Assembly (NCBI GenBank): GCA_015680685.1
Contig: MNCI01038234.1
Location: 205,364 to 267,363, forward strand
DNA from: Gnetum montanum
Taxonomy: Eukaryota; Streptophyta; Gnetopsida; Gnetales; Gnetaceae
DNA length: 62,000 nucleotides
Direction: 5' to 3'
A program made the translations under genes and the position numbers. This document shows positions 34,365-45,828 of the stretch, in pieces. Each line of letters opens with the position of its first letter. Position 1 is the first letter of the stretch. The notes under the pieces were generated by a model that ran no database searches, was not told the origin of the DNA, and saw only the letters and a program-made list of their open reading frames with translations.

Positions 34365-35640
34365 GTCCTACTAGCAACACAATGTTTTTTGATTTGTAGT
34401 TGCTTACACTTGATTGATCTGCTGTCCTTTCAATAGCATCCCTTCAACGTTAACTTGGGTAATATACTTCTCCTACCTAGCCACACACAAGCATCCATGT
34501 ACAACAACCAAAAGACATTTTTCTCACAAGAATGATCACCTCTTTTCAGCCACAATTATCATCTCCTAGTTGCACAAGTCAAGCACATACCAACTGCTCC
34601 TTTCCATAAATTCCCATCATCACCCATCACCTAAACAATACACAGATTCCTGTCAACACACATCACCTAGATAATACATAGGCCACAAAATCCAAGCTAC
34701 ATTCTTCTCATTTTTTCGGTCACGAACCAGTAGAAAATGTGCATGTTGCTACCAACTTTGAAAAGAATGTCCCTGTTGCTACCAATTTTGGCCATGAATC
34801 CATGGTAGTAATAAGCCCAAGAAAACCATGTCCTAGACACTTCCCTCTAAGAACCAAAACCCCCATGGACCAAGACTATCATCCTAGACTCCACCCTCAC
34901 ATGGACTATTTTTCTAGTTTCAACCACGGAGAACACAAGCCACTCTATAGCAGCATGGCCATCAATGGTTGTATTTTTCCTTACTTTTCTATTGCATCCA
35001 CATTCTCATCCTCTTCCAATTTTAGTCATGCACTAGCCAAATACGGTAATCCCATTTTATCTTCTTCAACTTTCCAATAGCCCAACTGATACATCGTGCA
35101 ACCATATTATAGTATTCCACACTATTTTTCATCCTCATTACCACCATTATTTTCATTTGTCCAGTAACATCTAGGGTGGGAGGCAACTCATTCCAATGTG
35201 ACATCTATTTCCAATGCTGCTTCACATTGTGATAAAAATTAGAATGTTTCAAAGGCCAATGCTATGTAGCAGGATCATCAGATTTCATTCCCTCTTCAAG
35301 GATAAACCTTTGTAGAAGTGCCCTCACAAATCATTCTATCTGGCACACCTACTATATCAACAATGTCCACATCATGGTAGATTCCATCAAATTCTCAGCT
35401 AGCTCAATATCATCTAGCCTTTAACATGTTGGATACAAATTTTACAAAGTACATGACCCATAGTCATTTTCTTGAAGACATTGCTTCACCATCATAGGAC
35501 ATGTAATCTATTGAGGATGCTCTCTTCAGTACCATGGATGATAAACTTTTTATGCTACATACGTCGATTGGGGGGGGGGGGGGGGGAGAGGGGTGAGAGA
35601 GTGATGATGATTTAATGGAACCATCTACAATCATTAAAGC
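34365..35640 (+). other. Element F integrase-RT spacer
   Basis: Low-complexity, His/Thr/Ser/Pro-rich in all frames, as is usual for this part of copia polyproteins. It contains an imperfect duplication (GTTGCTACCAA-CTTTG at about 34,744 and 34,774) and a 17-bp run of G at 35,570-35,586. Confidence 0.6.
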
Positions 35641-35649
35641 TATGTTGGA

Positions 35650-37117
35650 TAACTGCTGGATTGATGCCATGGAAAGAGAGTTACAGAAAATTAATAGAAA
35701 CAACACTTGGAGCCTAGTTCCTCATTTATTTGGTAAGCCTATTATTGGTTTAAAATGAATATTTAAAATTAAGAGAAACCAGTATGGTGAAATAGAAACA
35801 TTCAAAGCTCACCTAGTTGCCAAAGGATATATCCAACAACAAGGTAGGGACTTTGATGATAGCTTTGCTCCTATTTCATTGATGAAATCCATGAGAATCT
35901 TTCTTGCCATTGCTGCACAAGATGGCTATGTTGTTTATCAACTAGATGTGGCTTCTGCATTCCTCAATGCATCTCTTAATGAAGAAATTTACATGGAACA
36001 ACCACCAAGCTTCATTAATGAAGGACAATGAAATCATTTTTACAAGCTTCATAAAGCATTATACGAGCTCAAGAAAGCTCCACATGCATGGTACGCATGT
36101 ATTCATGTATTTTTCATGCAAGAAGGCTTCACCAATCTTCATTCCTAGACAACAATAGATAAAAAGGTATATGGAGATGATTTTATTTTTTTTTGTTTAT
36201 GTGTAGATGATTTAATCTATTTTTCATCTATAATTGCATTAGGAAATAATTTTCTTAATGCCATGAAAATGGAATTTGAAATGTTTGATTTAGGGAAGAT
36301 GTCATACTTTTTGGATTTTTAAGTTATCCAAAGAAAAAAATCAATTTTCATATGCCAAAAGAAATTTGCTTGATCCTTAATTAAGAAATTTGGGATGATT
36401 AATTGTAATCCTTTAGATACACCACTTGCCCTTGGTACAAAACTTGCCATGGATGAAAAATCCCCATTTGTAAACCCTTCACTATATAGATCCCTTGTTG
36501 GTAGTTTAATGTATCTCTCCAATACTCATCTAGATATCCAATATGCTGTAAATTACTTTTCTTAGTTCATGCAATATTTGCATGAATCACATTAGAAAGC
36601 TACAAAATGGGTATTGCAATACCTAAAAACTACTATAGATTATGGGATTTCATTTCATCGACATACAAATTTCAAAATATGGGGATACATTGATGCAAAA
36701 TGGGGAGGCAGCCTCGAAGATTGAAAGTCAACTTCTAGTTTTTATTTCTTCTTTGATCCATCACTTATCTCATGGGAATCAAAAAAGCAATCTATAGTCA
36801 CACTCTCAACAGTAGAAGCAAAATACATTGGTGTATTGAATGTTGCTATCCAGGCCACATGGATCCACTCCATTTTTAATGAAATGGGATATATACTTGA
36901 ACCTCCAATTTTTTTATATTGTGATAGTACAAATGCTATTGAAATGGCTTACAATCCTATTAATCATGGGTGTTTCAAGCACATAGATATCAAGCATCAT
37001 AATCTCAAAAGCTTGATCCAAGATAACATACTCAACATGAAACATTATGCAATTGAAGCACAAATTGTAGACATCTTTACTAAGATGCTAAGCCGTGAAA
37101 AGTTTGAGTCTTTCTAA
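35650..37117 (+). pseudogene. Element F reverse transcriptase and RNase H
   Basis: The RT runs MERELQKINRNNTWSLVPHL, GYIQQQGRDFDDSFAPI, VVYQLDVASAFLNASLNEEI (DVxxAFLNG block, about 35,932), KALYELKKAPHAWYA and the catalytic CVDDLIYFSS near 36,200. LYRSLVGSLMYLSNT closes the thumb. RNase H: ISWESKKQSIVTLSTVEAKY (about 36,766-36,825), then FKHIDIKHHNLKSLI and VDIFTKMLSREKFE to 37,117. At least six in-frame stops and one frame change. Confidence 0.9.
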
Positions 37118-37148
37118 GACTTCCTAAGAGTGGAATCTCTTACCATCA

Positions 37149-37162
37149 TTTGGGAGGGGGGG
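37149..37162 (+). other. Element F polypurine tract
   Basis: TTGGGAGGGGGGG two bases before the 3' LTR start. Confidence 0.85.
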
Positions 37163-37164
37163 TT

Positions 37165-37420
37165 TGTGGAGTATGATGACTAGATGTTTTACAATAGAAT
37201 TAGATAGATATTATCCATTAATCTATTTTAAGTAAGATGAGATCCTATTCATGTAATTCTTATCCAATCCCATGTTTAGGTCATCCCATATTAAGAAGAT
37301 CCTTAAATAAGATGATAAGGATCATCTCCATGATTTTCAAGATTCATACTTATCTCTCCAAATCTCTTCTTGGGAGATCAATGCCTATATAATTATAACA
37401 CATATTCATTAATAATAGAA
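37165..37420 (+). repeat. Element F 3' LTR, truncated at an N
   Basis: Matches the first 256 bp of the 5' LTR and then stops at the single N at 37,421. The remaining 110 bp or so and the right target copy are missing. Confidence 0.88.
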
Positions 37421-37421
37421 N
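37421..37421. other. Single N, assembly join
   Basis: One ambiguous base marks the point where the F LTR ends without its terminus and unrelated sequence begins. Confidence 0.8.
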
Positions 37422-38929
37422 CTTTTTGAATGGATGGAAGGTTTAAAGTTTATTCAAAGGGTCTAGATGATGGATAGATGTATATTTTTCAAAATTTATT
37501 ATTGGAAGTTCATAAAGAAGGAATCTCAGGCTATGAAAGTTCAAGAATTGTTGATAAGATGGATAAGAAGAGTAATGAATCCATGTTATTAGAATGAATA
37601 GTTTGAATGATATGGAAAGTCTTATTAACATTTTTTAATGGTGGAAGGTTCAAGATGATGTGGAATTGCCTCAAAGTAGGCTCTAGCTCTTAATGCCATT
37701 GTATAACCACACCTAGAAGTGTTCTTAGGTACTGAAGAAGTTGAATGTAATGCATAATTGTTTAGAAAAACACACATGTTAGTGCCTATGAATTGGGAAA
37801 GTTACACTATGGTACACAAAACCACAAGTTATGACTATTCTTACAATAAGATGAAATGGACGTAGAAGGAATTTCAGAAATTAGGACGTGAGGTATCTGA
37901 CCATAGGAATAATGAATTATTATGTGTTATTAGTGGTTAATGTGATCATTATCTTTTCTGTCTAAGATTCAAATAAAGTCTAGACCACATTCTAGTGACA
38001 TTGCATTGTTTCATCACTTGAAGTCATAAATGTAAGACTATCACTATTGCAAGAAGTATCATCACTTGGTGTATTGTCCAACAAAGGATTTTATTCATGG
38101 AAATTTTTTATTTTTATATTTCTAAGAAGCCACCTACCTTCAGGCATGGGTAACATGTCTTTCTAGTGGAACCCTAGAAATTGATTCTATGCTCTTTTTA
38201 TTTTTATTTGTGTCAACCTTTCAAGTGACATGGTAAGGCAACACTTATGTTACTCTTACTTCCATTTTTCATTAAATATACAAGGATATAATACAACCTT
38301 AGCAACATGATAGAACTAATAAAAGTAATCCAAGAGAGTGCACAAATTCCCTTAACATCATACCCTTTTCATTCCCACTTGGTTCTTCACCTTTTAGTCT
38401 AGGCATAATGATCACAAGTTTATTCTTACTTGTATGATGGAAAAGAATATCATTATGTCCATGTTGAGAAGGTCTTATAATGGAATGAATGGATAAATGA
38501 TGTGGTCTCACTTTTCAACTAATTATTCCCTTATGACCTGATAACATAGAGCAATCTTCACTTTATTGGACTACATCTTACCTTATTCTGGATAGGTTGT
38601 ATTAACAATCAAAAATTATTTACAAAGGAATTGGAAAGAAAGTATGAAGAAGATAGTAAAGATTAGAAAAAGATGTAAATAATGAAGAATGTTAAGGAAT
38701 GAAAAATGTTAAATAATTGAAAAACATGTGAAGGAATATTAAAAGCTTAAGAAATGAAAAGGATAAAAGAATGAGAAAATGTCAAAGAATGTGTAAAATG
38801 AAAAGAATGTGAAAAGTATAAAATAATGGAAAAAATTCTATCAAGAAATAGAAGTAAAAAATATTTGTAAAACAAAAAATTGAAAAGCACTTATTAATTC
38901 TTAACTTAAGATAAGGCATCTCTCCCACA
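37422..38929. other. Unassigned region between the join and the element B protease
   Basis: This interval should hold the RT, RNase H and integrase of B but none of those motifs appears. 37,422-38,300 shows nothing I recognise. 38,640-38,880 is a purine-rich degenerate repeat of AAGAATG / GAAAATG words. It may be sequence joined from elsewhere or a later replacement. Confidence 0.45.
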
Positions 38930-39429
38930 ATTGAGCTCATGGGTGACTATTCGGAAAATGCTCCCTAGATCTCTTGGATTATAGACTCTAGGTGGTTCAC
39001 TTACCATCTTTATTGATTTTATTTTTTTGTTATTATCCCATATGATCTTGATAGTAGTTAATTTTTGATCATCTAAGTCCTTAGGTTCTTTCCCATTTGG
39101 TGTATGATTATGAGTTAGTAGTTTTATTCTTATGTTTTTAGTTGGAGTTATTTTCTTAAAATGAGAATTAATAAGTGAATGATATTATTCCATGCATATT
39201 TTGACTGATTACATTTTCTTAGTTATTGGCCATAGGGTGTCTTTTGGTTTACTGGTCCTTGATATTTCTTTTGCACATGTTTTCTTTTCACTTATGTTGT
39301 GGATTGTTGTACTAATTATGTTGACATTCTAAAAGGTTAGTCCATTATTGCATCCTTTACTATTAGTAGTGATACATGGAATTCACTGTGTATGTATTGC
39401 TTCATTCTTATCCTAAGATATTTCAATAG

Positions 39430-39800
39430 ATAAATCTCTCATACTTAACTTAGCATTGATTGTGCTAAGCCATGCCCTCCCCATGATAATTGGAAATTCC
39501 TTGTCTTTATTTTTCATATCGATTATAAGGAAGTCTACTGTATAAGATCACCCATTGATAGTAGTCACCACCACCTCTATTTTTCCTAAAGAAATGGCAA
39601 CAGATTGATCTACAGGCTCCAATCTAATATTACACTCCTTTAGTGATGGTAGGTTCCATGCTTGATATGTTTCATAAGAGATCAAATTCATCTCGGAATC
39701 TAAGTCTAATAGAGCTTTGTATGGTAGATTTCTAGCTACTTATAAATAAATCAAAGGAACCCTTGGATCAATTCTCTTCTTAGGACGTGGCCCTACCTTA
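39430..39800 (-). pseudogene. Element B aspartic protease region
   Basis: The minus strand reads LLDSDSEMNLISYETYQAWN (about 39,725-39,665; active site DSG/D-x-G degraded), RLEPVDQSVAISLGKIEVVV, then EFPIIMGRAWLSTINAKL (about 39,500-39,445). Collinear with the element A protease at about 60% identity by eye. Confidence 0.75.
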
Positions 39801-39869
39801 ATCCAATTTGTGATTATTTCTCTAAGCATGATAGTTTGCATGTTTGTTTTCATGTTTGTGTTGCATGAT

Positions 39870-42382
39870 GAAAAAAGTTTATTTTTGGTAAGAAACGCTA
39901 TTGTAGAAGAAATTGATCTTGATAAAGTTCTAACTCTACAAGCCTTTCTAGGACTTGTCCTAAAGAAAGAATGTTTCTTTATTTAGCCCTTAGTGTTCCT
40001 AGTAAGATCCTCTACTTATACATTGATCACCTTTGTAGCTCTCCTTTACTATGGTTGTGACGGCAGTTTCCTTTGCATAGTAGGTGGTGGGACTAGTGGC
40101 AAAGGATTGGAAGGGGGATTTGATGGACCAGATACTGGTGAATGTGCATAAGGACTATGACCCATCCTTGGAGTAGTAGGTGTGTAGTATTTTTGGTGGA
40201 TGATAAGGACCAAAATTTTAAACTGATGTATTTCCTGGAGATATTGGATGTTGAACATAATATCCATAAGGATTTGGTTTCTTATATGAATATTTTTCCC
40301 TTGGTCGTGGCATTGCCCATGTTTGTAGTTGCTACCAACGCTACTAATATTTCTCTTGTGGTTAAGGGTAGGCTTTACTTGGTGAATGTGTTAGCTAGAA
40401 GGTTTGCCTAAGATTACCTTGAGAATAGGGTAGTCTTTTCAACATCTACTTTTTGACAAAGATTGGATTGAGTGCATATACCCAAAATTCTTGCAAGTGG
40501 GCCATAATAGGACAACATCCCTTAGGAAATTCATACTGGCACACATTGCTTCCTTTTTCTTTTTCTGAATTGGAATCAATATATCATTCAATGGTAGAAA
40601 CTTTTCCTTTGTGCTTATAACTTTCCTGTCCATGATCTCTTTTCTTCTTCTTTTTCTTGCCCCTATTAAGTTCTTATTTAGTCTTTTATTTGAAAATTTT
40701 TAGGGCTATAGCAAATTTTTCATCCATTGAATCCCATACTTTCTCTACCTTAGTTTCTATATGTCATTGACTAATTTTTGAATCGGTAGAGTCTTTTTCT
40801 AGATGACATCTTTCAAGGTTTCACCCTCTTTCTAGTCACATATCCACATATATTTCTTTCTAATTGATGGATCTCTATTATATTCCTTGGTTGATTCTCT
40901 CTTCTTGAGTTCTCATTCCTCCTTTACTACTTGATTAATTAATCTTTGGATGTGATGGATAGTCTTTACAAATAATTTTCCTTGGGCAGAAATCCCAAGA
41001 GTTTCTTTGGTTTTACACTGCAACCCATCTACAATGTGCCTGAGCAATTTCCTTTGTGAAAATCCATGGCCTGAGCATTTATGTAACAGTGAATAGTATC
41101 TTTTCATTGTTGTGTCAAGGGTATCATGAGTTCATTGATTTGATTGCTAGATTTATTTTCTTAAGTTGAACACTTGTGAATAATTTTGATATTTATCATT
41201 AAAGAGTTTTAGCATGGTATTCAAACATCTGATAGATTTAGGCTCTAGTAACCCATACAAGCTCTCTTTCTCCTTCCCAAGTGTTCTAGGAAATAACTTT
41301 AACTTTTGCTACTCACTTTTAATATTTTGTAGGGTGAAAGCATCATGAAAATCTTGAAGGTGATTAGCATTCTTCAAATCTTAGCATGTTTTTCATGTTG
41401 AGCTATTTGGTTTGGCTACTTCTCACATGCATGGTTGGGATGTGAATAGCTTCTTGTATGTTAATCATGCTATGAGTTTCTATCAGTGGCTTATCATCTT
41501 GATCAAGTTCATGCACTTAGTTGGATTAGTACCTTCTTTTGTGCTCATTCATTGCATGATTTCTATAATCCCTACATCTACAATACTCATGCGCTTCATC
41601 TTCGAAATCAAAATGTCCTAAGTAATGGTCATGATGGTCATGGTGGTCATGAGTTCTCCTCTCTTCCCTAGCATGGTTCTTGCACTTTTTCTTTCTTCTA
41701 TCAGAGGCTTTTGATGATTGTTAGAATGCAAATGAGGTAGTAGAAGAACAGTGTTAAATTGTCCTCCTATGATGACTTTGATGTTTGTCTCTATGGGATC
41801 TAGTAGAAACTCTTGGCCTTGAATCCTATTTATACCTTAAGTATTTTGACTCTTGCCTAAGTAACTTTGCTAATTCAATGTGTGATTTATTCTTGATAGG
41901 TTCTTGTAGTTGAATGATAGGTGTTTGTAACTAGAGCTCATGATTTTGATGGAGTTGTTCACCAATGAATGCATCTTCATCAAGCTCCTCCAAGATAACA
42001 GTAGAGTTAACTCCCTTTGCTTTATCTTGTTCATGTCTTGTTTTCATGGCATGGTATTTTTTTAACTCCTCATTAGTAGGCTCATATGGTTGGGTCATGT
42101 ATTTGGTTCCATGATACCTTCCAAGCGCTTCACTTAGTTTCATCCCCTTAAGAGTAGTTTGAAGCATAATGAATGCTGAACATTTTACTAGTAGAAGAAT
42201 GTTCCATTGCAAATCTCTCCACTTGAGTTTCCCATCATAATGAAATATGAATAGTAAGAATCAAGATTAGCATATGAGATTGTTATTTGCATTGGCATAC
42301 TCTAGTCTTCTTCTTCTTTGATTCTATCACTACTTATTCGTAGTTCCTTGGTAGATGATTATATATTATTTTTGGAAGCCAT
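39870..42382 (-). pseudogene. Element B gag
   Basis: ATG at 42,382 (MASKNN). 42,212-41,931 has TTLKGMKLSEALGRYHGTKY, TQPYEPTNEELKKYHAMKTR and VILEELDEDAFIGEQLHQNH; element C repeats this almost word for word. His/Asp-rich around 41,620. The core near 41,110-40,913 reads YYSLLHKCSGHGFSQRKLLR, then VDGLQCKTKETLGISAQGKL. Around 40,560-40,500 is the Cys-rich CQYEFPKGCCP block seen also in A. The C-terminal region has NPYGYYVQHPISPGN (about 40,275-40,230), again shared with A. Confidence 0.8.
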
Positions 42383-42498
42383 ATTGTATTTTTAGATGTT
42401 TTTTCTAAGTGTGCTTTTATTAGAATTATAAAGTTTTACTTTGTGTTCCAAGTATAATAAACTTTATGAAATCAATTACTAAGCATACATTAACCTGT

Positions 42499-42515
42499 TC
42501 CCAACAACAATGCTA
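42499..42515 (-). other. Element B primer-binding site (tRNA-Asp type, decayed)
   Basis: Minus strand TAGCATTGTTGTTGGGAA against TGGCGCCGTTGCCGGGGA: 11 of 18 match and all seven changes are transitions. Confidence 0.7.
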
Positions 42516-42516
42516 A

Positions 42517-43401
42517 TGATGAGTGATAGAGTAATCCAACATCCAACCATACAAAATATGAATGTTTACACATAGCCTAATCATAATCTATGGATTAGGC
42601 AATGTGATTATGGTAGTAATTGATTGAATTTTGGAATCATTATCTTCCCACATGAAACTAGTATAATCTATGTGTATTGTTGAGCTCTTAGTGAAGTGTA
42701 TGATATATTGATGTTGGTGGGCCATATCTCCTAGCTACAATGGTAAAGTGTGAAAATAATTCTAAGTCTAAGATGGTAAATAATATTCTAGCTTATGGTG
42801 ATGAGAATTTGGTTCTAATCTTCCATTCACACCTTGGGTTTCATGTAACTATCACTATGATTACCAAATACTTCTCTACTAGGCGAACCTAGTGATAGCA
42901 CTACTAGGTTACCAAGAAGTCACACTTAAGTGCTCGAGATTACTTGTACTCATATGGCTTAACAATAGTACTGGTAAAGTTCTTGGAAAAGTAAATCATG
43001 AACTAAAGAAACAGTAAGAGAATTATTCTATGTGTAAATAGTAAATCTAGGAGAATGCTAAAATAGTGAGAAATATTTTGATCTTTATTTTCTATTACAC
43101 TTGTGCCCAAATAAAAAATGCTTTAATAAATATTACATTCACTAATACACACTAAATTATGGGCATTCACACTTTTAATCACTTAGTCTAAGTTTATGAA
43201 AACAAACTGAAAGAGTTTTGCTACTATTAACTATAATTTGTTCTTTGACTATGCGCCTAAGTGTTGTATTTATAGGCAAGCACATGTGGAACAATATTAG
43301 ATATTTGATGTTGAATCATAGGCTTTGATATTGGATATGTAACAACACATCTTTGATATCAGATGCTCGATATCATAGCCATTGTAAACTATAGTTTATT
43401 A
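42517..43401 (-). repeat. Element B 5' LTR
   Basis: About 885 bp, TGATGAGTGATAG on the plus strand to ...ATAGTTTATTA, direct repeat of 27,192-28,051. The start reads TAATAAAC where the 3' copy keeps TGATAAAT. Confidence 0.9.
43266..43275 (-). promoter_or_regulatory. TATA box in element B 5' LTR
   Basis: Minus strand CTATAAATAC about 130 bp inside the LTR start, conserved in the B 3' LTR (27,944-27,953), C (46,692-46,701) and the solo LTR (45,919-45,928). Confidence 0.6.
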
Positions 43402-43569
43402 GCTAGGACATTCCAACTACCAGGGAAAAATACAAAGATTCTTATTTTATGGCCTAGAACCTATGAACACCTTCAAACAAGTCCCCATATCCACTAAGCC
43501 TCATAAACTCATTAAAATAGTTCCAAAACATTCCAAAGCATGCCAAAACTCCAAGGAAAGATTCCATCA
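43402..43569 (-). repeat. Element E 5' LTR, part 3
   Basis: After the right B target copy GCTAG the E LTR resumes (GACATTCCAACTACCAGGG, TATGGCCTAGAACCTATG, CAAACAAGTCCCCATATC, GCCAAAACTCCAAGGAAAG) and ends at CCATCA, matching the end of the 3' LTR at 17,008. Confidence 0.7.
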
Positions 43570-44191
43570 TCATATTTTTCACATCCATTAGAAAGGCTAA
43601 TTTCAAGTCTCATCTCTAAACCAAACCAAAAACATATGCAATTTCAAGAAAGAACTTCCATGCATTTTTATATGTATCCAAGTGATGTGTCACATTGCAT
43701 AAATCAATACCATCCTATAAATAAGTTTTTTACCCATTCATTTCATTTCATTTTTACTCATAGAAGGCTTCATGCATGTGGATTTGGAACAAAAATAGAG
43801 AAGATTATGAGCATTTTAGAGAAAAAATAAGTTAAAGAAGTTTTTAAAATACCATAGTAACTCTTTAAAAAGGCTTATTTAATTTTTCTTTCCATGATGT
43901 TACACTACCTTGTTGTTAATTTTGCACTCTTCCTTCTTGCTACAGACTCTTTGCTATTATTATATTATTTTATTATTCAATCAAAATTCTATCAATTTTT
44001 ATTCTTTTAAATAGAAAAATAATGAAATTCTATCTAAATAAATTTTTACTTTTTTTAATGAATGAATTTTTTCCTACTTTAAAAATTATTTTAAAAATTT
44101 AAACATAAAGAAAACTAAATTCTATCCAAATTCTTATGTATTGTAACTACATTTTCTTGCTTGGTAGTGAAACCACTAATTTTTAAATTGC
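43570..44191. other. No recognisable feature
   Basis: AT-rich flank of element E. A short open frame at 43,540-43,830 crosses the LTR border and is not convincing. Confidence 0.4.
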
Positions 44192-44860
44192 TAATGAGCA
44201 ATAAAATATATCCAATGCCCAACAATACAAATCATGAGTATATGTAAATGACCTAATCATTTATCCATTGACTAGACTATCATGAAAACCTAGAGAGTTA
44301 AGTGTTTGATCCTTGGTCATTATCTTTCCAATTAAATGTGTATTGGACTTAGTTCATATGCTTAAGTGTAATTGAAACATATGACCTTGATGTTGTTTTA
44401 GTCATAATCGAAATAGTATTAAAATATTAAAATTAAATCTAAATTAACCTAAGTTGAAAAAGTAAATCTAATCTAAGCTATGCAATAAGCATTCATTCTT
44501 AACTTATCATACAAATCCTAAACTCTCTCTAGCATTAATGGGTTACCAAGTATCTACTACTAAGTGTACCAAGTGACACACTACTAGGATTACCAAACAT
44601 TAACATGTTTATACTCAAAGTTGGAAATACTCATTCTGTGAAATGATCATTCATGCTGATCTAAATGATTAAGTATGTGTACAAGGAGTAAATGAAGAAG
44701 GAAAATTAAATTGTACTTAAGGAAATATTAACCTATGTCAAAATATTGTAATGAATGGAAATTAATCTTGATCTTATTGACATTCATGGGTAGTGTCCAT
44801 GTATATTCCACTCAAATAAGACTTCATACAATTAACTAAATTTTTTTATGAGATTAGGTT
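44192..44860 (-). repeat. Old solo or partial LTR of the A/B family
   Basis: Starts TAATGAGCAATAAAATAT, then CCAATGCCCAACAATACAAATCATGAG, the same opening order as the A and B LTRs read on the plus strand. Later blocks AGCATTAATGGGTTACCAAG and TATTCCACTCAAATAAG follow the LTR order. No primer site or gag adjoins, so it is a solo or truncated LTR. More diverged than A or B. Confidence 0.55.
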
Positions 44861-45828
44861 GATTAAACCTACCATATGTTGTTTAAGATAATAAGAAAAT
44901 TTGTATTGTATTAAATAACTTTGCACTATAATAATAACTTTTTATAATGTTTTGGTTAAAAAGATTTAATTACTTTTTATTTAATAAGACTTGAAACTCT
45001 CACAAATATAATATAGCCTAATTTAATACAAAAACATGTCAATGGAATGATGATTAAATTGGTTGGTTAACTTCATAAAAAATATGGGCTCTATAAGTTC
45101 ATTTATATTTTAGTGATTTTTTTTGGACTTGTATATTTTTCTTGAAAGGAAGGGATTTGCTAAAAATTTTTGGCATCACTCACACAACATAGCCTAGTAC
45201 AAAATTGTATCACTAAGTAATATTTGGATTGGTTTGGTTACTGTTTAACAAGTATTGGCTATAAAAGTATACTTAATTTTCAATAATTTTCTTTTGACAT
45301 GCATGTTTTAAGATAGGAGACATTATATGTTTATTACAATAATAACCCTATTGCTTAAGAGTTTGAAAATACAAAAAATTAATAGTTTGATAAATTTAAC
45401 AATAATATAAAAGGTTAACTAACACATTCTACAAAGTAATTGAAATGTAAGTTTGAAGTCTTTTATAGTTAGTAAAAAGCTAGATTTGAAAGTTATTCAA
45501 TCATAATAAAAGCATGCAAAGAAAAATCATAATTATTGGACCATTTAAAAGTAGCTTTTAAATAGTTCGTTTCACCCAAATAAAGCTAAATTGTAATAGA
45601 AACTCTTAATGATTTTCCAAATTTTAAAAAATAACATAATATCTATCAAGACCTATTATTGATGCAACATTATCTTCAACATTTTAATTTCAAACTCCTT
45701 ATTTGCTTACTTTTAGCACCAAGTAGTAAGAAACTAAGTATAGGATCTTAAGTTATGCATGACCCAAGACAAAAATATTAGGAAGTTTTCTTATTTTTCC
45801 TAGAAGGGTACACTTTATCAATACACTT
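44861..45828. other. AT-rich, no recognisable feature
   Basis: Very AT-rich with no open frame of note and no LTR-like end. Confidence 0.4.

Larger units (their letters stand above)
31587..37420 (+). mobile_element. Element F: Ty1/copia retrotransposon inserted in B
   Basis: A plus-strand copia element. The 5' LTR (370 bp), primer site, gag, protease, integrase, RT, RNase H and polypurine tract are all in order. The 3' LTR stops after about 256 bp at a single N. By eye the two LTRs differ at about 20 of 255 aligned positions. RT catalytic box reads CVDDLIYFS. It is the most complete copia copy here but every domain has stops. Confidence 0.9.
27192..43401 (-). mobile_element. Element B: Athila-like Ty3/gypsy element of the A family, containing F
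   Basis: A minus-strand element with LTRs 27,192-28,051 and 42,517-43,401. Target copies GTTGG (27,187-27,191) and GCTAG (43,402-43,406) differ by two transitions, and the uninterrupted target survives at 16,852-16,866. It has a tRNA-Asp-type primer site, gag, protease and the extra 3' ORF, but no RT, RNase H or integrase between protease (39.4 kb) and the F insertion. That loss coincides with an assembly join at 37,421. Confidence 0.87.
16809..43569 (-). mobile_element. Element E: gag-only gypsy-like retroelement, split by nested insertions
   Basis: A minus-strand element whose own DNA is 16,809-20,717, 26,883-27,191 and 43,402-43,569. The rest of the interval is D, B and F. The 5' LTR carries ends TGATGG...CATCA and is followed by an initiator-Met-type primer site. 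The internal region (about 3.5 kb) contains one long degraded gag-type frame and no protease, RT or integrase, so E looks non-autonomous and would have needed enzymes from a partner. Only the first 200 bp of the 3' LTR is recognisable. Confidence 0.65.
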
